48,515 nucleotides of DNA, from the NCBI GenBank assembly GCA_017383485.1, contig JAFNXM010000010.1:1-48515 (forward strand), written 5' to 3'. Below the pieces are notes generated by a model. It did no database searches. It saw only the letters and a list, made by a program, of their open reading frames with translations, and was not told the origin of the DNA. Both the position numbers and the translations under genes were made by a program. Positions 39,328 through 48,277 of this stretch are shown in pieces (position 1 is the first letter of the stretch; each line of letters opens with the position of its first letter). The stretch comes from Bacteroidaceae bacterium. Its GTDB lineage: Bacteria; Bacteroidota; Bacteroidia; Bacteroidales; Bacteroidaceae.

Positions 39328-40458
39328 ATGTCTAATCGCGAGAAAGTATTGGTGGCCATGTCGGGCGGTGTGGATAGCAGCGCCGTGTGCTTGTTGTTGC
39401 AGGACCAGGGATACGAGGTCGTGGGTATGACTATGCGCGTATGGGACCTGCCACAGCAATTCGCTTCTCCCGATCAGGCACAACCCGACTTCATACTGAG
39501 CGCACAGGAGCTGGCTCAGCGATTGGGCATCGAGCACCACGTGGTGGATGTGCGAGAGGGATTTCGTCAAACTATCGTGCAGAATTTCCTGGACGAGTAT
39601 CGCGGCGGACGCACGCCCAACCCCTGTGTGTTGTGCAACAGGAAGTTTAAGTTTCGCCTGCTTGCAGAAATGGCCGACCGACTGGGTTGTCAGTGGATGG
39701 CTACGGGGCATTACGTACAGGTGGAGGAGAAGGGGGACTTTGCCTACCTCCTGATGGGCGACGATGTGCGCAAAGATCAATCCTACTTCTTGTGGCGCGT
39801 GCCCCAGCAGACCCTGAAGCGCTGTCTGTTCCCCCTGGGGAAAATGGAAAAGCCCGAGGTGCGAAAATATTTGGATGAAAAGGGATTTGCCCTGCGCGCC
39901 AAGCAATCCGAATCGATGGAGGTGTGCTTTGTCGAACGCGACTATCGCGATTTCCTGCGCCAGCAATTACCCGATTTGGCAGAGCAAGTCAAGGGTGGCG
40001 CTTATGTAGATGCAGGCGGCAAGAAATTGGGCGAACATCTGGGTGTGCCCTTCTACACCGTGGGTCAGCGAAAAGGATTGGGCATTGCGCTGGGCGCGCC
40101 AGCCTATGTGTTGCGTCTGAATCCCGATAAGAATACCATTGTGCTGGGCCGCGAGGAAGAACTGAAAACAACCTTCCTGCTGACCGAAGCCCCCGAGGTG
40201 GTCGACGAAGCAGAATTTTTTACAGCCCAGGACTTGACCGTACGCATCCGCTATCACAGTAATCCAGTACCCTGCAAGGTGCGCCGACTGGACGACGGCA
40301 GAATGCTGGTCGAGACCGCAGAACAAGTAAGTGCCGTGACGCCAGGACAAAGCGCCGTGTTCTACATTAAAAACCGCTTGGTCGGAGGTGCATATATTGC
40401 TTCGCAGAAAGGCATCGGCGGATTGGTGGCAGCGATGAAAACTTCCGGTGAGAACTAA
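39328..40458 (+). CDS. mnmA: tRNA-specific 2-thiouridylase MnmA
   Basis: A 376-residue ATP-dependent enzyme that thiolates U34 of tRNAs for Lys, Glu and Gln. The PP-loop SGGVDSS is at residues 12-18. The catalytic nucleophile is Cys103 in [12 protein letters not shown] and the persulfide-carrying partner is Cys200 in ESMEVCFVE. The C-terminal region has [12 protein letters not shown] and the beta-barrel end. Full family length. It is followed by the S8 protease gene after 34 bases. Confidence 0.95.
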   Translation: MSNREKVLVAMSGGVDSSAVCLLLQDQGYEVVGMTMRVWDLPQQFASPDQAQPDFILSAQELAQRLGIEHHVVDVREGFRQTIVQNFLDEYRGGRTPNPCVLCNRKFKFRLLAEMADRLGCQWMATGHYVQVEEKGDFAYLLMGDDVRKDQSYFLWRVPQQTLKRCLFPLGKMEKPEVRKYLDEKGFALRAKQSESMEVCFVERDYRDFLRQQLPDLAEQVKGGAYVDAGGKKLGEHLGVPFYTVGQRKGLGIALGAPAYVLRLNPDKNTIVLGREEELKTTFLLTEAPEVVDEAEFFTAQDLTVRIRYHSNPVPCKVRRLDDGRMLVETAEQVSAVTPGQSAVFYIKNRLVGGAYIASQKGIGGLVAAMKTSGEN

Positions 40459-40492
40459 TTGATAAAATGTGATTGAATAAAGACAAAAGAAT

Positions 40493-42034
40493 ATGATGAA
40501 AAAGTATTTTGCAGCATTGGGTTTGATGCTTTTCGCTAATATTACTCTTAGCGCACAGGCGCCGCAGGATGAGGATCACCCCATCGTGGATGTTGTCATC
40601 GATGCCTCATGCAGTGATGACGAGGCGATAGATGAAAGTGTCGAAAATTATTTCTATCCAACGAAGGCGTATCGTTATCGTGTCACTCTGACGGACAAAA
40701 AAAATAATCCTTATTCTGTGAAACGCCCCGAGGAGTTTCTTTCAAAAAAAGCCTTGGATCGTCGCAAAAAATTAGGCATTAAGGTGGATCAATACGACTT
40801 GCCCATCACACCATGTTATCTGCAAAGCCTACAGTCCGCAGGCGTGAAAATCCATAATATGAGCAAATGGAACAATACCGTCGTGGTGGAGGTGAAAGAT
40901 ACGGCACAGGCCGAAGCACTTCTGGCCCTGAACTTTGTGAAAGAGGTGAAAAAAGTGTGGGAACAGGTGGACAGCATCTCGCGTGATGATAATAAATTCC
41001 TGTTGACTGCGGTATTGCAAGGCATCGTGCCAATGGATTCGGCAAATTATTATATGGATGAAGACAGAAAGGCACTTTTGAGCAACAAATTGCCCAAGAT
41101 GCACGATGACTACGGTAATGGTTTGACAGCCGTAGATATGTTGAAATTGCAGACTCTGCACGAGATGGGTTTCCGTGGTCAAGGGATGACCGTGGCAGTG
41201 ATTGATGGCGGTTTCCGTAATGTCGATTTAATTGAGGCTTTCAAGGATTGCAAGATCATTGGAACAAAGAATTTTGCACACCCTGGATTTAGTGTTTATC
41301 GTGAGTTTGAAGATCACGGTACAATGGTATTTTCGACTTTGGCAACGAATCGTGAATTCCAGATGGTGGGCACTGCACCCGAGGCGTCGTATCTGCTCCT
41401 GCAAAGCGAGGATGGATTGACCGAACAATTGGTGGAGGAAGACAATTGGTGTGCAGCGGTGGAATATGCCGACAGTATCGGTGTAGACCTGATCACCACG
41501 TCGCTCGGTTATTACGCATTTGACGACAAAACTACTTCGCACAAATACGAAGAACAAGATGGTATGACTGCAATCAATAGTCGCAGTGCTTCCTTGGCGG
41601 CGAGTCGTGGTTTGTTGGTGCTGAACAGTGCGGGCAACGAAGGCGATGGCGCTTGGAAGAAAATAGGTTTTCCAGCTGATGCCAAGGATATCTTGACCGT
41701 AGGTGCGGTGAACGAAAAAGAAGTAAACACGGTCTTCTCATCTTTGGGCAATACGGCTGACGGACGTATCAAACCCGACGTGATGGCATTTGGTGAATAC
41801 GTGCCAATGATTAATGATTCGGGCAGTTTGGTATATGCCAGCGGTACGTCGTTCTCTTGTCCTATTATGTGCGGAGCTGTGACTTGTCTGTGGCAAGCCT
41901 TCCCTAACAAGAAGCCTGTGGAAATCATTCGCGCAGTACAGGCAGCAGGACACATGGCTAAGCGTCCCAACAATGTCTTTGGATATGGCATCCCAAATAT
42001 GAATGTGGCGTACAAAATCCTTGATGGTAAATAA
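40493..42034 (+). CDS. Exported subtilisin-like serine protease (S8)
   Basis: A 513-residue protein with signal peptide MMKKYFAALGLMLFANITLSAQA. A prodomain-like region (about 55-160) includes KAYRYRVTLTDKKNNPY and LSKKALDRRKKLGI, common in Bacteroidetes secreted subtilases. The catalytic triad is Asp238 (AVIDGGF), His275 (EDHGTMV) and Ser453 (SGTSFSCP), and the oxyanion asparagine lies in NSAGNEG. No obvious sorting tail; the protein ends right after the domain (VAYKILDGK). Likely periplasmic or surface. Two consecutive ATGs (40493, 40496) are equivalent starts. It may be co-transcribed with mnmA. Confidence 0.92.
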   Translation: MMKKYFAALGLMLFANITLSAQAPQDEDHPIVDVVIDASCSDDEAIDESVENYFYPTKAYRYRVTLTDKKNNPYSVKRPEEFLSKKALDRRKKLGIKVDQYDLPITPCYLQSLQSAGVKIHNMSKWNNTVVVEVKDTAQAEALLALNFVKEVKKVWEQVDSISRDDNKFLLTAVLQGIVPMDSANYYMDEDRKALLSNKLPKMHDDYGNGLTAVDMLKLQTLHEMGFRGQGMTVAVIDGGFRNVDLIEAFKDCKIIGTKNFAHPGFSVYREFEDHGTMVFSTLATNREFQMVGTAPEASYLLLQSEDGLTEQLVEEDNWCAAVEYADSIGVDLITTSLGYYAFDDKTTSHKYEEQDGMTAINSRSASLAASRGLLVLNSAGNEGDGAWKKIGFPADAKDILTVGAVNEKEVNTVFSSLGNTADGRIKPDVMAFGEYVPMINDSGSLVYASGTSFSCPIMCGAVTCLWQAFPNKKPVEIIRAVQAAGHMAKRPNNVFGYGIPNMNVAYKILDGK

Positions 42035-42070
42035 TAATAGGTAGCACATCTATATTATATATATTGTATA

Positions 42071-43408
42071 GTGACTGAATATCTCACACCCTCTACCTCG
42101 ATCCCTTACCTTCGTCTCTCCGAGATGAATGCTTTGGTGCAGGCTGTGTTGCAAAGTGAATTTTGCGACAGGTATTGGGTGGTGGCAGAGTTGAGTGAGG
42201 TGCGCCGCCGACCGGGTAGTCATTGCTACATCGAACTGATAGAAAAAGAAGCTAATGGCAATCGCTTGTTGGCCAAGACCAGCGCGGTCATCTGGAACGG
42301 CGTGTACGATGAGGTCGTTCCCGAATTTGAACGTATCACTGGCATGCCTTTTGCTTCGGGCATCAAGGTGCTGCTGCAAGTGAGTTTGTCCTTTCACGAA
42401 GTCTATGGTTTGAAATTTGTCGTCGAGGATATCGACCCATCTTTTACCCTGGGCGAACAACAACGCAGACGTCAACAAATCCTCGACCAACTGAAAGCAG
42501 ACGGTGTGCTGACGTTGAATCAAGAGTTGGACTTTCCGCAATTGCCCCTGCGTGTGGCGGTGGTCAGTAGCGCTTCGGCGGCAGGATACGGCGACTTTAT
42601 GAAGCAAATTGAAGCCTCGCCATTCGCCTTCCATACTCAATTGTTTCCAGCGGTAATGCAGGGCGACAGGGTAGAGGAAAGTGTGATAGCTGCCCTTGAA
42701 GAAATCGCAGAACAAGAGGCGGAGTGGGACTTGGTCGTAATCATTCGTGGCGGAGGTGCTGTGAGCGATCTCAATGGTTTTGAATCCTATCTATTAGCCG
42801 CCCATGTAGCGCAATTTCCTCTGCCTGTGCTCACAGGGATCGGTCATGAGCGCGACGAGACTGTGATAGATTTGGTAGCGCATCGGCGATTGAAGACCCC
42901 TACTGCCGTGGCCGCATTTCTGATCGAAATATTGCAGGGTGAAGCAGAGACTTTGACGACTTTTTCTCAATATATAAAGAGTGGGGCAGAGGCTTTGTTG
43001 CTGCGTGAAGAGGAGTTGTTGAAACGTGCTGAGATGAACCTTGGAACATGCGCTCATCACGCAGTGCAAAATGCCGAACAGCGTTTACAACTATTGACAC
43101 AAAATATAGGTGGCGCGGCTTTGGCCTATCTTGGTCAGTGGAATGAGCGCATACGCTTTTGGAATTTGCAAATAGAGCAGGGAGCGCAGCAGGTATTGCA
43201 CACTTCGGCGCAAAAACTCGACGCTCTGGAAAAAGTAGTGCACATGGCGGATCCGCAGCGTATCCTGGATTTGGGATTCAGTCTGACCCTGAAGGACGGA
43301 CATCCCATCACTGATGCAGAGAAGTTGATGAAAGGTGATCGTGTGGTGATCTTGTTGAAAAATGGCAAGGTGGAAAGCGAAATTAAGGAAATATATAATA
43401 ATAAATAA
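42071..43408 (+). CDS. xseA: Exodeoxyribonuclease VII large subunit
   Basis: A 445-residue subunit of the single-strand-specific exonuclease that helps in DNA repair. N-terminal OB-fold text: YLRLSEMNALVQAVLQSEFCDRYWVVAELSEVRRRPGSHCYIELIEK (in parts). The catalytic domain has RVAVVSSASAAGYGDF (about 157-172), the DLVVIIRGGGAVSDLNGFES stretch (about 219-238) and TGIGHERDETVIDLVAH (about 256-272), followed by long coiled coils (about 290-400). Start codon is GTG at 42071. It is followed after 15 bases by xseB. Confidence 0.95.
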   Translation: MTEYLTPSTSIPYLRLSEMNALVQAVLQSEFCDRYWVVAELSEVRRRPGSHCYIELIEKEANGNRLLAKTSAVIWNGVYDEVVPEFERITGMPFASGIKVLLQVSLSFHEVYGLKFVVEDIDPSFTLGEQQRRRQQILDQLKADGVLTLNQELDFPQLPLRVAVVSSASAAGYGDFMKQIEASPFAFHTQLFPAVMQGDRVEESVIAALEEIAEQEAEWDLVVIIRGGGAVSDLNGFESYLLAAHVAQFPLPVLTGIGHERDETVIDLVAHRRLKTPTAVAAFLIEILQGEAETLTTFSQYIKSGAEALLLREEELLKRAEMNLGTCAHHAVQNAEQRLQLLTQNIGGAALAYLGQWNERIRFWNLQIEQGAQQVLHTSAQKLDALEKVVHMADPQRILDLGFSLTLKDGHPITDAEKLMKGDRVVILLKNGKVESEIKEIYNNK

Positions 43409-43423
43409 TAGACGCTATCAAAT

Positions 43424-43615
43424 ATGGCAGCATCAAAAATGACCTATCAAAAGGCCGTGAAGGAATTGGAAGATATCGTGCAAACACTATCCCAAGGGCA
43501 GGTGGATATCGACCAATTGGCAGAGCGAATCCAACGCGCTAAGGAGTTGCTGGGATTCTGCAAAGAGAGATTGTATAAAGTAAATGCTGAGGTAAACGAA
43601 ATATTAGAAAAATGA
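43424..43615 (+). CDS. xseB: Exodeoxyribonuclease VII small subunit
   Basis: A 63-residue helical protein. Family text: [17 protein letters not shown] (residues 4-20), [19 protein letters not shown] (25-43) and [17 protein letters not shown] (46-62). Several XseB copies bind each XseA. The stop codon overlaps the trmB start as ATGA, indicating translational coupling. Confidence 0.94.
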   Translation: MAASKMTYQKAVKELEDIVQTLSQGQVDIDQLAERIQRAKELLGFCKERLYKVNAEVNEILEK

Positions 43616-44388
43616 GCAAGAATAAATTGTCTAAATTTGCAGACATGAAGGAATATCCTCATGTCTTTGAAGCGCCTTTCGCTGCTTTGGAAGAGGCTAC
43701 ATTTGACATGAAGGGCAGATGGCATCAGGATTTTTTCAAAAATGATAATCCTATCGTGCTCGAACTGGGATGTGGTCGCGGCGAATATACTGTTGGGCTG
43801 GCAAAACTCTTCCCCGAAAAGAATTTCATTGGCATCGATATCAAAGGGGCCAGAATGTGGCACGGCGCAACTGAATCTTTGAAGGCAGGGATGAGTAATG
43901 TTGCTTTCCTTCGCACACATATCGAATTTATCGAGCGATTCTTTGCTCCAGGTGAAGTAAGCGAAATTTGGTTGACATTTAGTGATCCGCAAATGAAGAA
44001 AGCCACTAAGCGTCTGACCTCAACCTATTTCTTGAATCGCTATCGCAAATTCTTGATAGATGGTGGGCAAGTGCACGTCAAGACAGACTCGAATTTCCTT
44101 TATACTTACACCGGCTATGTGGCGTCTGTGAATCATTTGCCTGTAGCAGTGCAAACAGCAGATCTCTATAACGATTTGGCGCCAAAGTCTGATGAACACA
44201 CAGCGAAGATACTGGGCATAAAAACTTACTATGAGGAACAATGGTTGGCGCGTGGGTTGAATATAAAATTCATTAGTTTCAGACTGCCGCAAGAAGGCGA
44301 ATTGGAAGAACCCTGTATCGAAATCGAACTGGATGACTATCGCAGTTATAACCGTTCAAAGCGTTCGGGCTTGGAAAAAAGTATGTAA
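43612..44388 (+). CDS. trmB: tRNA (guanine46-N7)-methyltransferase TrmB
   Basis: A 258-residue SAM-dependent enzyme that makes m7G46 in tRNA. SAM motif I reads [21 protein letters not shown] (in part; E-L-G-C-G-x-G near residue 47), followed by [15 protein letters not shown], and the catalytic region [20 protein letters not shown] (about 122-141), where the canonical F-P-D-P becomes F-S-D-P. The C-terminal [12 protein letters not shown] text is family-like. Length is above the bacterial mean (~220-240). It overlaps xseB by four bases. Confidence 0.93.
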   Translation: MSKNKLSKFADMKEYPHVFEAPFAALEEATFDMKGRWHQDFFKNDNPIVLELGCGRGEYTVGLAKLFPEKNFIGIDIKGARMWHGATESLKAGMSNVAFLRTHIEFIERFFAPGEVSEIWLTFSDPQMKKATKRLTSTYFLNRYRKFLIDGGQVHVKTDSNFLYTYTGYVASVNHLPVAVQTADLYNDLAPKSDEHTAKILGIKTYYEEQWLARGLNIKFISFRLPQEGELEEPCIEIELDDYRSYNRSKRSGLEKSM

Positions 44389-44441
44389 TTTTGCTGAGCT
44401 AAATCAAGAAAAACTTAGACCTTATACAATATATAATATAT

Positions 44442-45542
44442 ATGACACTCTATCCAAAACTAATCATAGATGCGCTCTCGACAGTACGCTATCCTGGTAC
44501 AGGAAAGAATATAGTCGAAGCCGAAATGCTGGAAGACGATCTCCGTATTGATGGTATGAACGTCTCCTTCTCCATTATTTTTGACAAACCCACAGATCCT
44601 TTTACCAAGTCGGTGGTAAAATCTGCCGAGGCGGCAATTCATACTTACGTTTCAAAGGATGTGAACGTCGCCATCTCTATCAAGAGCCTGCAAGCCGCTC
44701 GCCCCGAACCTGGCAAGATGTTGCCGCAGGTAAAGAACGTTATTGCCGTGAGTTCAGGCAAGGGCGGGGTCGGTAAGAGTACCGTAGCAGCCAATCTAGC
44801 CGTAGCTTTGGCTAGCCAAGGATACAGCGTCGGCTTGCTTGATGCTGATATTTTTGGCCCCTCTGTGCCCAAGATGTTCCACCTCGAAGCAGAGCGTATC
44901 TTTGCCCAGGAATACGAAGGACGGCAATTGCTTATCCCCGCTGAAAAGTACGGTGTAAAGATCCTGTCTATCGGTTTCTTTGTAAATCCCGAGACAGCGA
45001 CTTTGTGGCGCGGCGGTATGGCGTCAAATGCTTTGAAACAACTCATCGCTGATGCCTTGTGGGGCGAACTGGATTACTTGGTTTTGGACACACCTCCCGG
45101 CACCAGCGATATACACCTCACCCTGTTGCAAAACCTCGCTATCACGGGTGCAGTGATCGTTTCGACTCCGCAAAATGTAGCCTTGGCTGATGCCAAGAAG
45201 GGTATAGATATGTATCGCAACGAAAAGGTCGGCGTGCCCATCCTTGGTATGGTAGAAAATATGGCTTGGTTTACACCCCAAGAATTGCCTGAAAATAAAT
45301 ACTACCTCTTTGGTAAAGAAGGCGTGAAACGCTTGGCAGAAGAAATGAATGTACCTCTGTTGGGCCAAATCCCTATCGTGCAATCCATCTGTGAAAGCGG
45401 TGATGAAGGCGAACCTGTGGCAGTCAACGAAGACTCAATCATCGGTCAAGCCTTCGCAGATCTGGCACGCCGTGTGGTAGAGGAAACAGCCAAGCGCAAC
45501 GAGATGCTGCCACCCACTGAAATCGTAGAAATGAAAAAGTAA
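44442..45542 (+). CDS. Mrp/ApbC-type iron-sulfur carrier ATPase, lacking the CxxC motif
   Basis: A 366-residue P-loop protein of the Mrp/NBP35 family. Residues 1-95 are a DUF59/MIP18-like domain; the ATPase starts with the deviant Walker A AVSSGKGGVGKSTVAANLA (about residues 101-119) followed by DADIFGPSVPKM and DTPPGTSDIHL. In E. coli and Salmonella homologues a C-terminal C-x-x-C holds the Fe-S cluster; here that place reads GMVENMAWFTPQELPENKYYLFGKEG (in part, about 264-289), with no cysteine. How it would carry a cluster is unclear, and other ligands or a different role are possible. A terminator follows. Confidence 0.88.
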   Translation: MTLYPKLIIDALSTVRYPGTGKNIVEAEMLEDDLRIDGMNVSFSIIFDKPTDPFTKSVVKSAEAAIHTYVSKDVNVAISIKSLQAARPEPGKMLPQVKNVIAVSSGKGGVGKSTVAANLAVALASQGYSVGLLDADIFGPSVPKMFHLEAERIFAQEYEGRQLLIPAEKYGVKILSIGFFVNPETATLWRGGMASNALKQLIADALWGELDYLVLDTPPGTSDIHLTLLQNLAITGAVIVSTPQNVALADAKKGIDMYRNEKVGVPILGMVENMAWFTPQELPENKYYLFGKEGVKRLAEEMNVPLLGQIPIVQSICESGDEGEPVAVNEDSIIGQAFADLARRVVEETAKRNEMLPPTEIVEMKK

Positions 45543-45562
45543 AAAACAATTTGAATAAACCA

Positions 45563-45602
45563 AGAAATCCCTTTGAGGCAATCGCTTTAAGGGGATTTTT
45601 TT
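45563..45602 (+). terminator. Terminator of the xseA-mrp unit
   Basis: GAAATCCCTT (45563-45572) pairs with AAGGGGATTT (45588-45597) with one bulge, followed by a run of TTTTT. Confidence 0.75.
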
Positions 45603-45656
45603 GTACACATTATTCCTCTGAACATACACCTCGGCGTCATGCCTTTTTATGAGCCG

Positions 45657-45740
45657 AAAATTTCGCGACGTCTCGTGAAAACTTTGCGACGCCTCGTTGA
45701 AATTTCGCGACGCCTCGTGAAAATTTCGCGACGTCTCGTT
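45657..45740 (-). repeat. Four-copy tandem array of the 21-bp core
   Basis: Four head-to-tail units at 45657-45677, 45678-45698, 45699-45719 and 45720-45740, exact 21-bp period, all in minus orientation. Units 1 and 4 carry GACGTCTCG, units 2 and 3 GACGCCTCG, and unit 2 has CTTTG in place of TTTCG. Only the outer flank GAAAAAAGGACTTGGC keeps an arm-like word. The array lies between the mrp terminator and the exbB promoter. A reading frame across it would encode TRRREIF repeats, but this is a by-product of the period being a multiple of three. Confidence 0.9.
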
Positions 45741-45948
45741 GAAAAAAGGACTTGGCTTTTTAAAATCCAGGAACGACTTTTGGGTGTAAAGCGAGATCTG
45801 AGAAAAATGAAATGAAATAAAAAAGAAACTTTCGCGTTCAAGTGATAAAAATAGGACGCAGATTAGGCACTCAAACGAATATGTTAAGATAAAAAAACAA
45901 GATTAAAATAAAATTGCAAGAATAAAGTGTGAAAATATCTTCGATAAA

Positions 45949-45980
45949 TTTGCTATAAAATAGGAGAATGATTATCTTTG
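45949..45980 (+). promoter_or_regulatory. Promoter of the exbB-exbD-exbD-tonB operon
   Basis: TTTG (45949-45952) and TATCTTTG (45973-45980) are spaced by 20 bases. Transcription should start near 45987, leaving a leader of about 100 bases before exbB. Confidence 0.8.
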
Positions 45981-45985
45981 CAGAC

Positions 45986-46037
45986 AAGTTGTGTAGTCTA
46001 TATACCCATATAGGGGCTTGTGGGGTACACCTAACTT
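45986..46037 (+). promoter_or_regulatory. Structured 5' leader of exbB mRNA
   Basis: AAGTT-GTGTA (45986-45995) pairs with TACAC-CT-AACTT (46026-46037, a two-base bulge). Inside it CTATAT (45998-46003) pairs with ATATAG (46008-46013) over ACCC. The stem begins right at the predicted transcript 5' end, so it may protect the mRNA or control its expression. Confidence 0.5.
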
Positions 46038-46089
46038 AAACGTAAAACTCTATAACCTAATATTTATTTATTAATTAATTCAATTAAAA

Positions 46090-46953
46090 ATGGGAACAAC
46101 AAAAGCAACTGCACCTAAGAGTGCAGCAAAAAAGTCTTCCGGCTTTAAGGGTATCAAACAAGGTATCTGGGTGATTATTATCTGTGCTATCGCTGCACAC
46201 TGTGTGTTCTACTTCGGTGCTGGTCACGCTAGCAACTTTGCTGACCTCGGTGGCGCTACTTTCGTAATCCAAACTTCAGGTGATGTACACCCACATCCAG
46301 TTAACTTGCTCGGTACAGTTTACCTCGGTGGTTTCATCGTACCTATCATCTGGTCTTTGTGCTTCACTGTATTGACTTTCTGTATTGAACGTTTCTTCGC
46401 TATCCGTACAGCTAACGGTAAGGGCAGTGTTGCTAAGTTCGTTGCTGAAATCAAGACTGCTTTGGCAGCTCACGACCTCGAAAAGGCTCAAGCTATCTGC
46501 GACAAGCAACAAGGTTCTGTAGCTAACGTAGTAAGCGCTACTTTGAAGCGTTGGAAGTTGGTAGAAGCTGATGCTACTCTTTCTAAGGAACAACAAGTTT
46601 TGGCACTCCAAAAGGAATTGGAAGAAGCTACAGCTCTCGAAATGCCAATGATGCAAGAAAACCTTCCTATCATCGGTTCTATCGTAACTCTCGGTACATT
46701 GACAGGTCTTCTCGGTACCGTAATGGGTATGATCAAGTCTTTCCAAGCTATGTCATCTGGTGACGGTGGTGCTGACTCAACTCAGTTGGCTACTGGTATC
46801 TCAGAAGCGCTTGTAAATACTGCATCAGGTATCGCAACTTCATTGTTCGCTGTAATCGGTTACAACTACTACACTAACAAGATCGACCGCCTCACTTTCT
46901 GCATCGACGAAGTAGGCTTCTGCATCGTACAAACTTACAACGCTACTCACTAA
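46090..46953 (+). CDS. exbB: ExbB/TolQ/MotA proton-channel protein
   Basis: A 287-residue inner-membrane protein that forms the pentameric stator of the TonB energising complex. Three membrane segments are visible: about residues 25-48, 76-100 and then the 198-240 region. The ExbB core text NLPIIGSIVTLGTLTGLLGTVMGMIKSFQAM (in parts; residues ~192-222) includes the conserved G-L-L-G-T-V-x-G-M-I. The TM3 text ISEALVNTASGIATSLFAVIGYNYY (about 237-261) has the proton-path threonine/alanine pattern. Codon use is very strongly biased (GGT, GCT, CTC/TTG, AAG, TTC), like highly expressed genes. First gene of the operon, with its own promoter and structured leader. Confidence 0.94.
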   Translation: MGTTKATAPKSAAKKSSGFKGIKQGIWVIIICAIAAHCVFYFGAGHASNFADLGGATFVIQTSGDVHPHPVNLLGTVYLGGFIVPIIWSLCFTVLTFCIERFFAIRTANGKGSVAKFVAEIKTALAAHDLEKAQAICDKQQGSVANVVSATLKRWKLVEADATLSKEQQVLALQKELEEATALEMPMMQENLPIIGSIVTLGTLTGLLGTVMGMIKSFQAMSSGDGGADSTQLATGISEALVNTASGIATSLFAVIGYNYYTNKIDRLTFCIDEVGFCIVQTYNATH

Positions 46954-46976
46954 TCACATAAATTAGGTAATAAGAA

Positions 46977-47588
46977 ATGGGACGTTTTAAAGTTAAAAAA
47001 CAAGACATGTTCATCGATATGACACCGATGAGCGACGTCATGGTCCTGCTGCTTACCTTCTTTATGCTTACTGCAACATTCGTTAAAGACGAACCAGTAA
47101 AAGTGAATACACCAGGTTCTGTATCAGAAATTAAAATCCCTGAACAAAACTTGCTCACAATTACAGTAAATCCTGAAGGCAAAGTCTTCCTTGGAATGGA
47201 TTCACCCCAAAACATGGAAAAACTGGCCAACAAGATGAAGGACAATGGTTCACTCGACTTAACACCACAAGAACTCCAAGTATTCAAAGATGTACCCATG
47301 TTGGGCACACCAATTGATTACGTAAAAGGATGGCTGGCTAATGAAAATCGCAATAGTATGCTTTCAGACGCCAAAGCTGGTATTCCTTGTGATAGTGTAA
47401 CAGACGAATTGAAAGTATGGGTAGGTAATGCCCGCGAGGCCTTAGGCGAAGGTGAAAAAATGCGTATTGCCATCAAGGCAGACAAAGAAACTTCGTATGA
47501 GGTAATAAAGCATGTAATGAACTCACTGCGTTCAATCGACGAAAATCGCTACAACTTGATTACGTCGCTTGCTGGCGAAGATAAATAA
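46977..47588 (+). CDS. exbD: ExbD/TolR-type protein (first copy)
   Basis: A 203-residue bitopic protein. The start is DMFIDMTPMSDVMVLLLTFFML (residues 11-32 in parts): the conserved aspartate of ExbD (here Asp19, in M-T-P-M-S-D-V) lies at the top of the single membrane helix and carries protons. The rest is periplasmic. It lies 23 bases after exbB and 11 before the second exbD. Two ExbD paralogues per locus are common in Bacteroidetes. Confidence 0.93.
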   Translation: MGRFKVKKQDMFIDMTPMSDVMVLLLTFFMLTATFVKDEPVKVNTPGSVSEIKIPEQNLLTITVNPEGKVFLGMDSPQNMEKLANKMKDNGSLDLTPQELQVFKDVPMLGTPIDYVKGWLANENRNSMLSDAKAGIPCDSVTDELKVWVGNAREALGEGEKMRIAIKADKETSYEVIKHVMNSLRSIDENRYNLITSLAGEDK

Positions 47589-47599
47589 TTTAGAATGTT

Positions 47600-48253
47600 A
47601 TGGCACAATTAGAAACTGGAGGAGATCAGGGCAATAGCAAACAAAAAAAGATGAATGCCCGCGTAGACTTCACGCCGATGGTCGATATGATCATGTTGCT
47701 TGTGACATTCTTTATGCTTTGTACTACACTTCTTAAACCTCAGACCATGGAAATCGCCATGCCATCTGATAAAGAAGACTTGAAGGACGAAGACAAGAGC
47801 CAAGTAAAGGCGAGTGAAGCTATTACTGTGATCATTGACGAAAACAATACTATCTATTACTTCGAAGGTAAGCCCGGAGAAGACGTGGCATTGACTCCAA
47901 CACAATATGGTAGCGAAGGTATCCGTAAGGTCCTTCTTACTAAAAATGCTAGAGCAATGGCACAAGTAGAGGCCTTGAAAAAGGAGTATTCTACAAAAGA
48001 AGTCAATGAAAAGACTAAAGCTGAATATAAGGAAAAATTGTCTGAAATCAGAAATGGTAAAAAGATCGGTGCAGATGGCAAGGCTATCCCTACGCCAACT
48101 GTAGTGATTAAACCTTCGGACAAGGCTTCTTATAAGAACTTGATTGATGTACTCGATGAAATGCAAATCTGCAACATCGGTAAATATGTGATTGATAATT
48201 TTACGGACGACGACCAAGCATTGGTAGATGCTGCTAAAGGTGGAGCCCAATAA
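47600..48253 (+). CDS. exbD: ExbD/TolR-type protein (second copy)
   Basis: A 217-residue paralogue of the upstream gene. The membrane helix begins ARVDFTPMVDMIMLLVTFFMLC (residues 20-41 in parts), with the proton-carrying Asp29. A long charged periplasmic region (residues ~55-217) includes lysine/glutamate-rich helices (about 110-150). It probably forms heterodimers with the first ExbD in the ExbB pore. Confidence 0.93.
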   Translation: MAQLETGGDQGNSKQKKMNARVDFTPMVDMIMLLVTFFMLCTTLLKPQTMEIAMPSDKEDLKDEDKSQVKASEAITVIIDENNTIYYFEGKPGEDVALTPTQYGSEGIRKVLLTKNARAMAQVEALKKEYSTKEVNEKTKAEYKEKLSEIRNGKKIGADGKAIPTPTVVIKPSDKASYKNLIDVLDEMQICNIGKYVIDNFTDDDQALVDAAKGGAQ

Positions 48254-48277
48254 TAACGTTAAGCTAAGTAAATAGAT

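Noticed and set aside
45657-45740. CRISPR array
   Set aside because: Units are directly abutting 21-bp repeats with no spacers, and no cas genes lie near.
45647-45841. Minus-strand frame of 64 codons encoding TRRREIF repeats
   Set aside because: The repeat is a by-product of the 21-bp array being a multiple of three; no start context, and no homology in the remaining residues.
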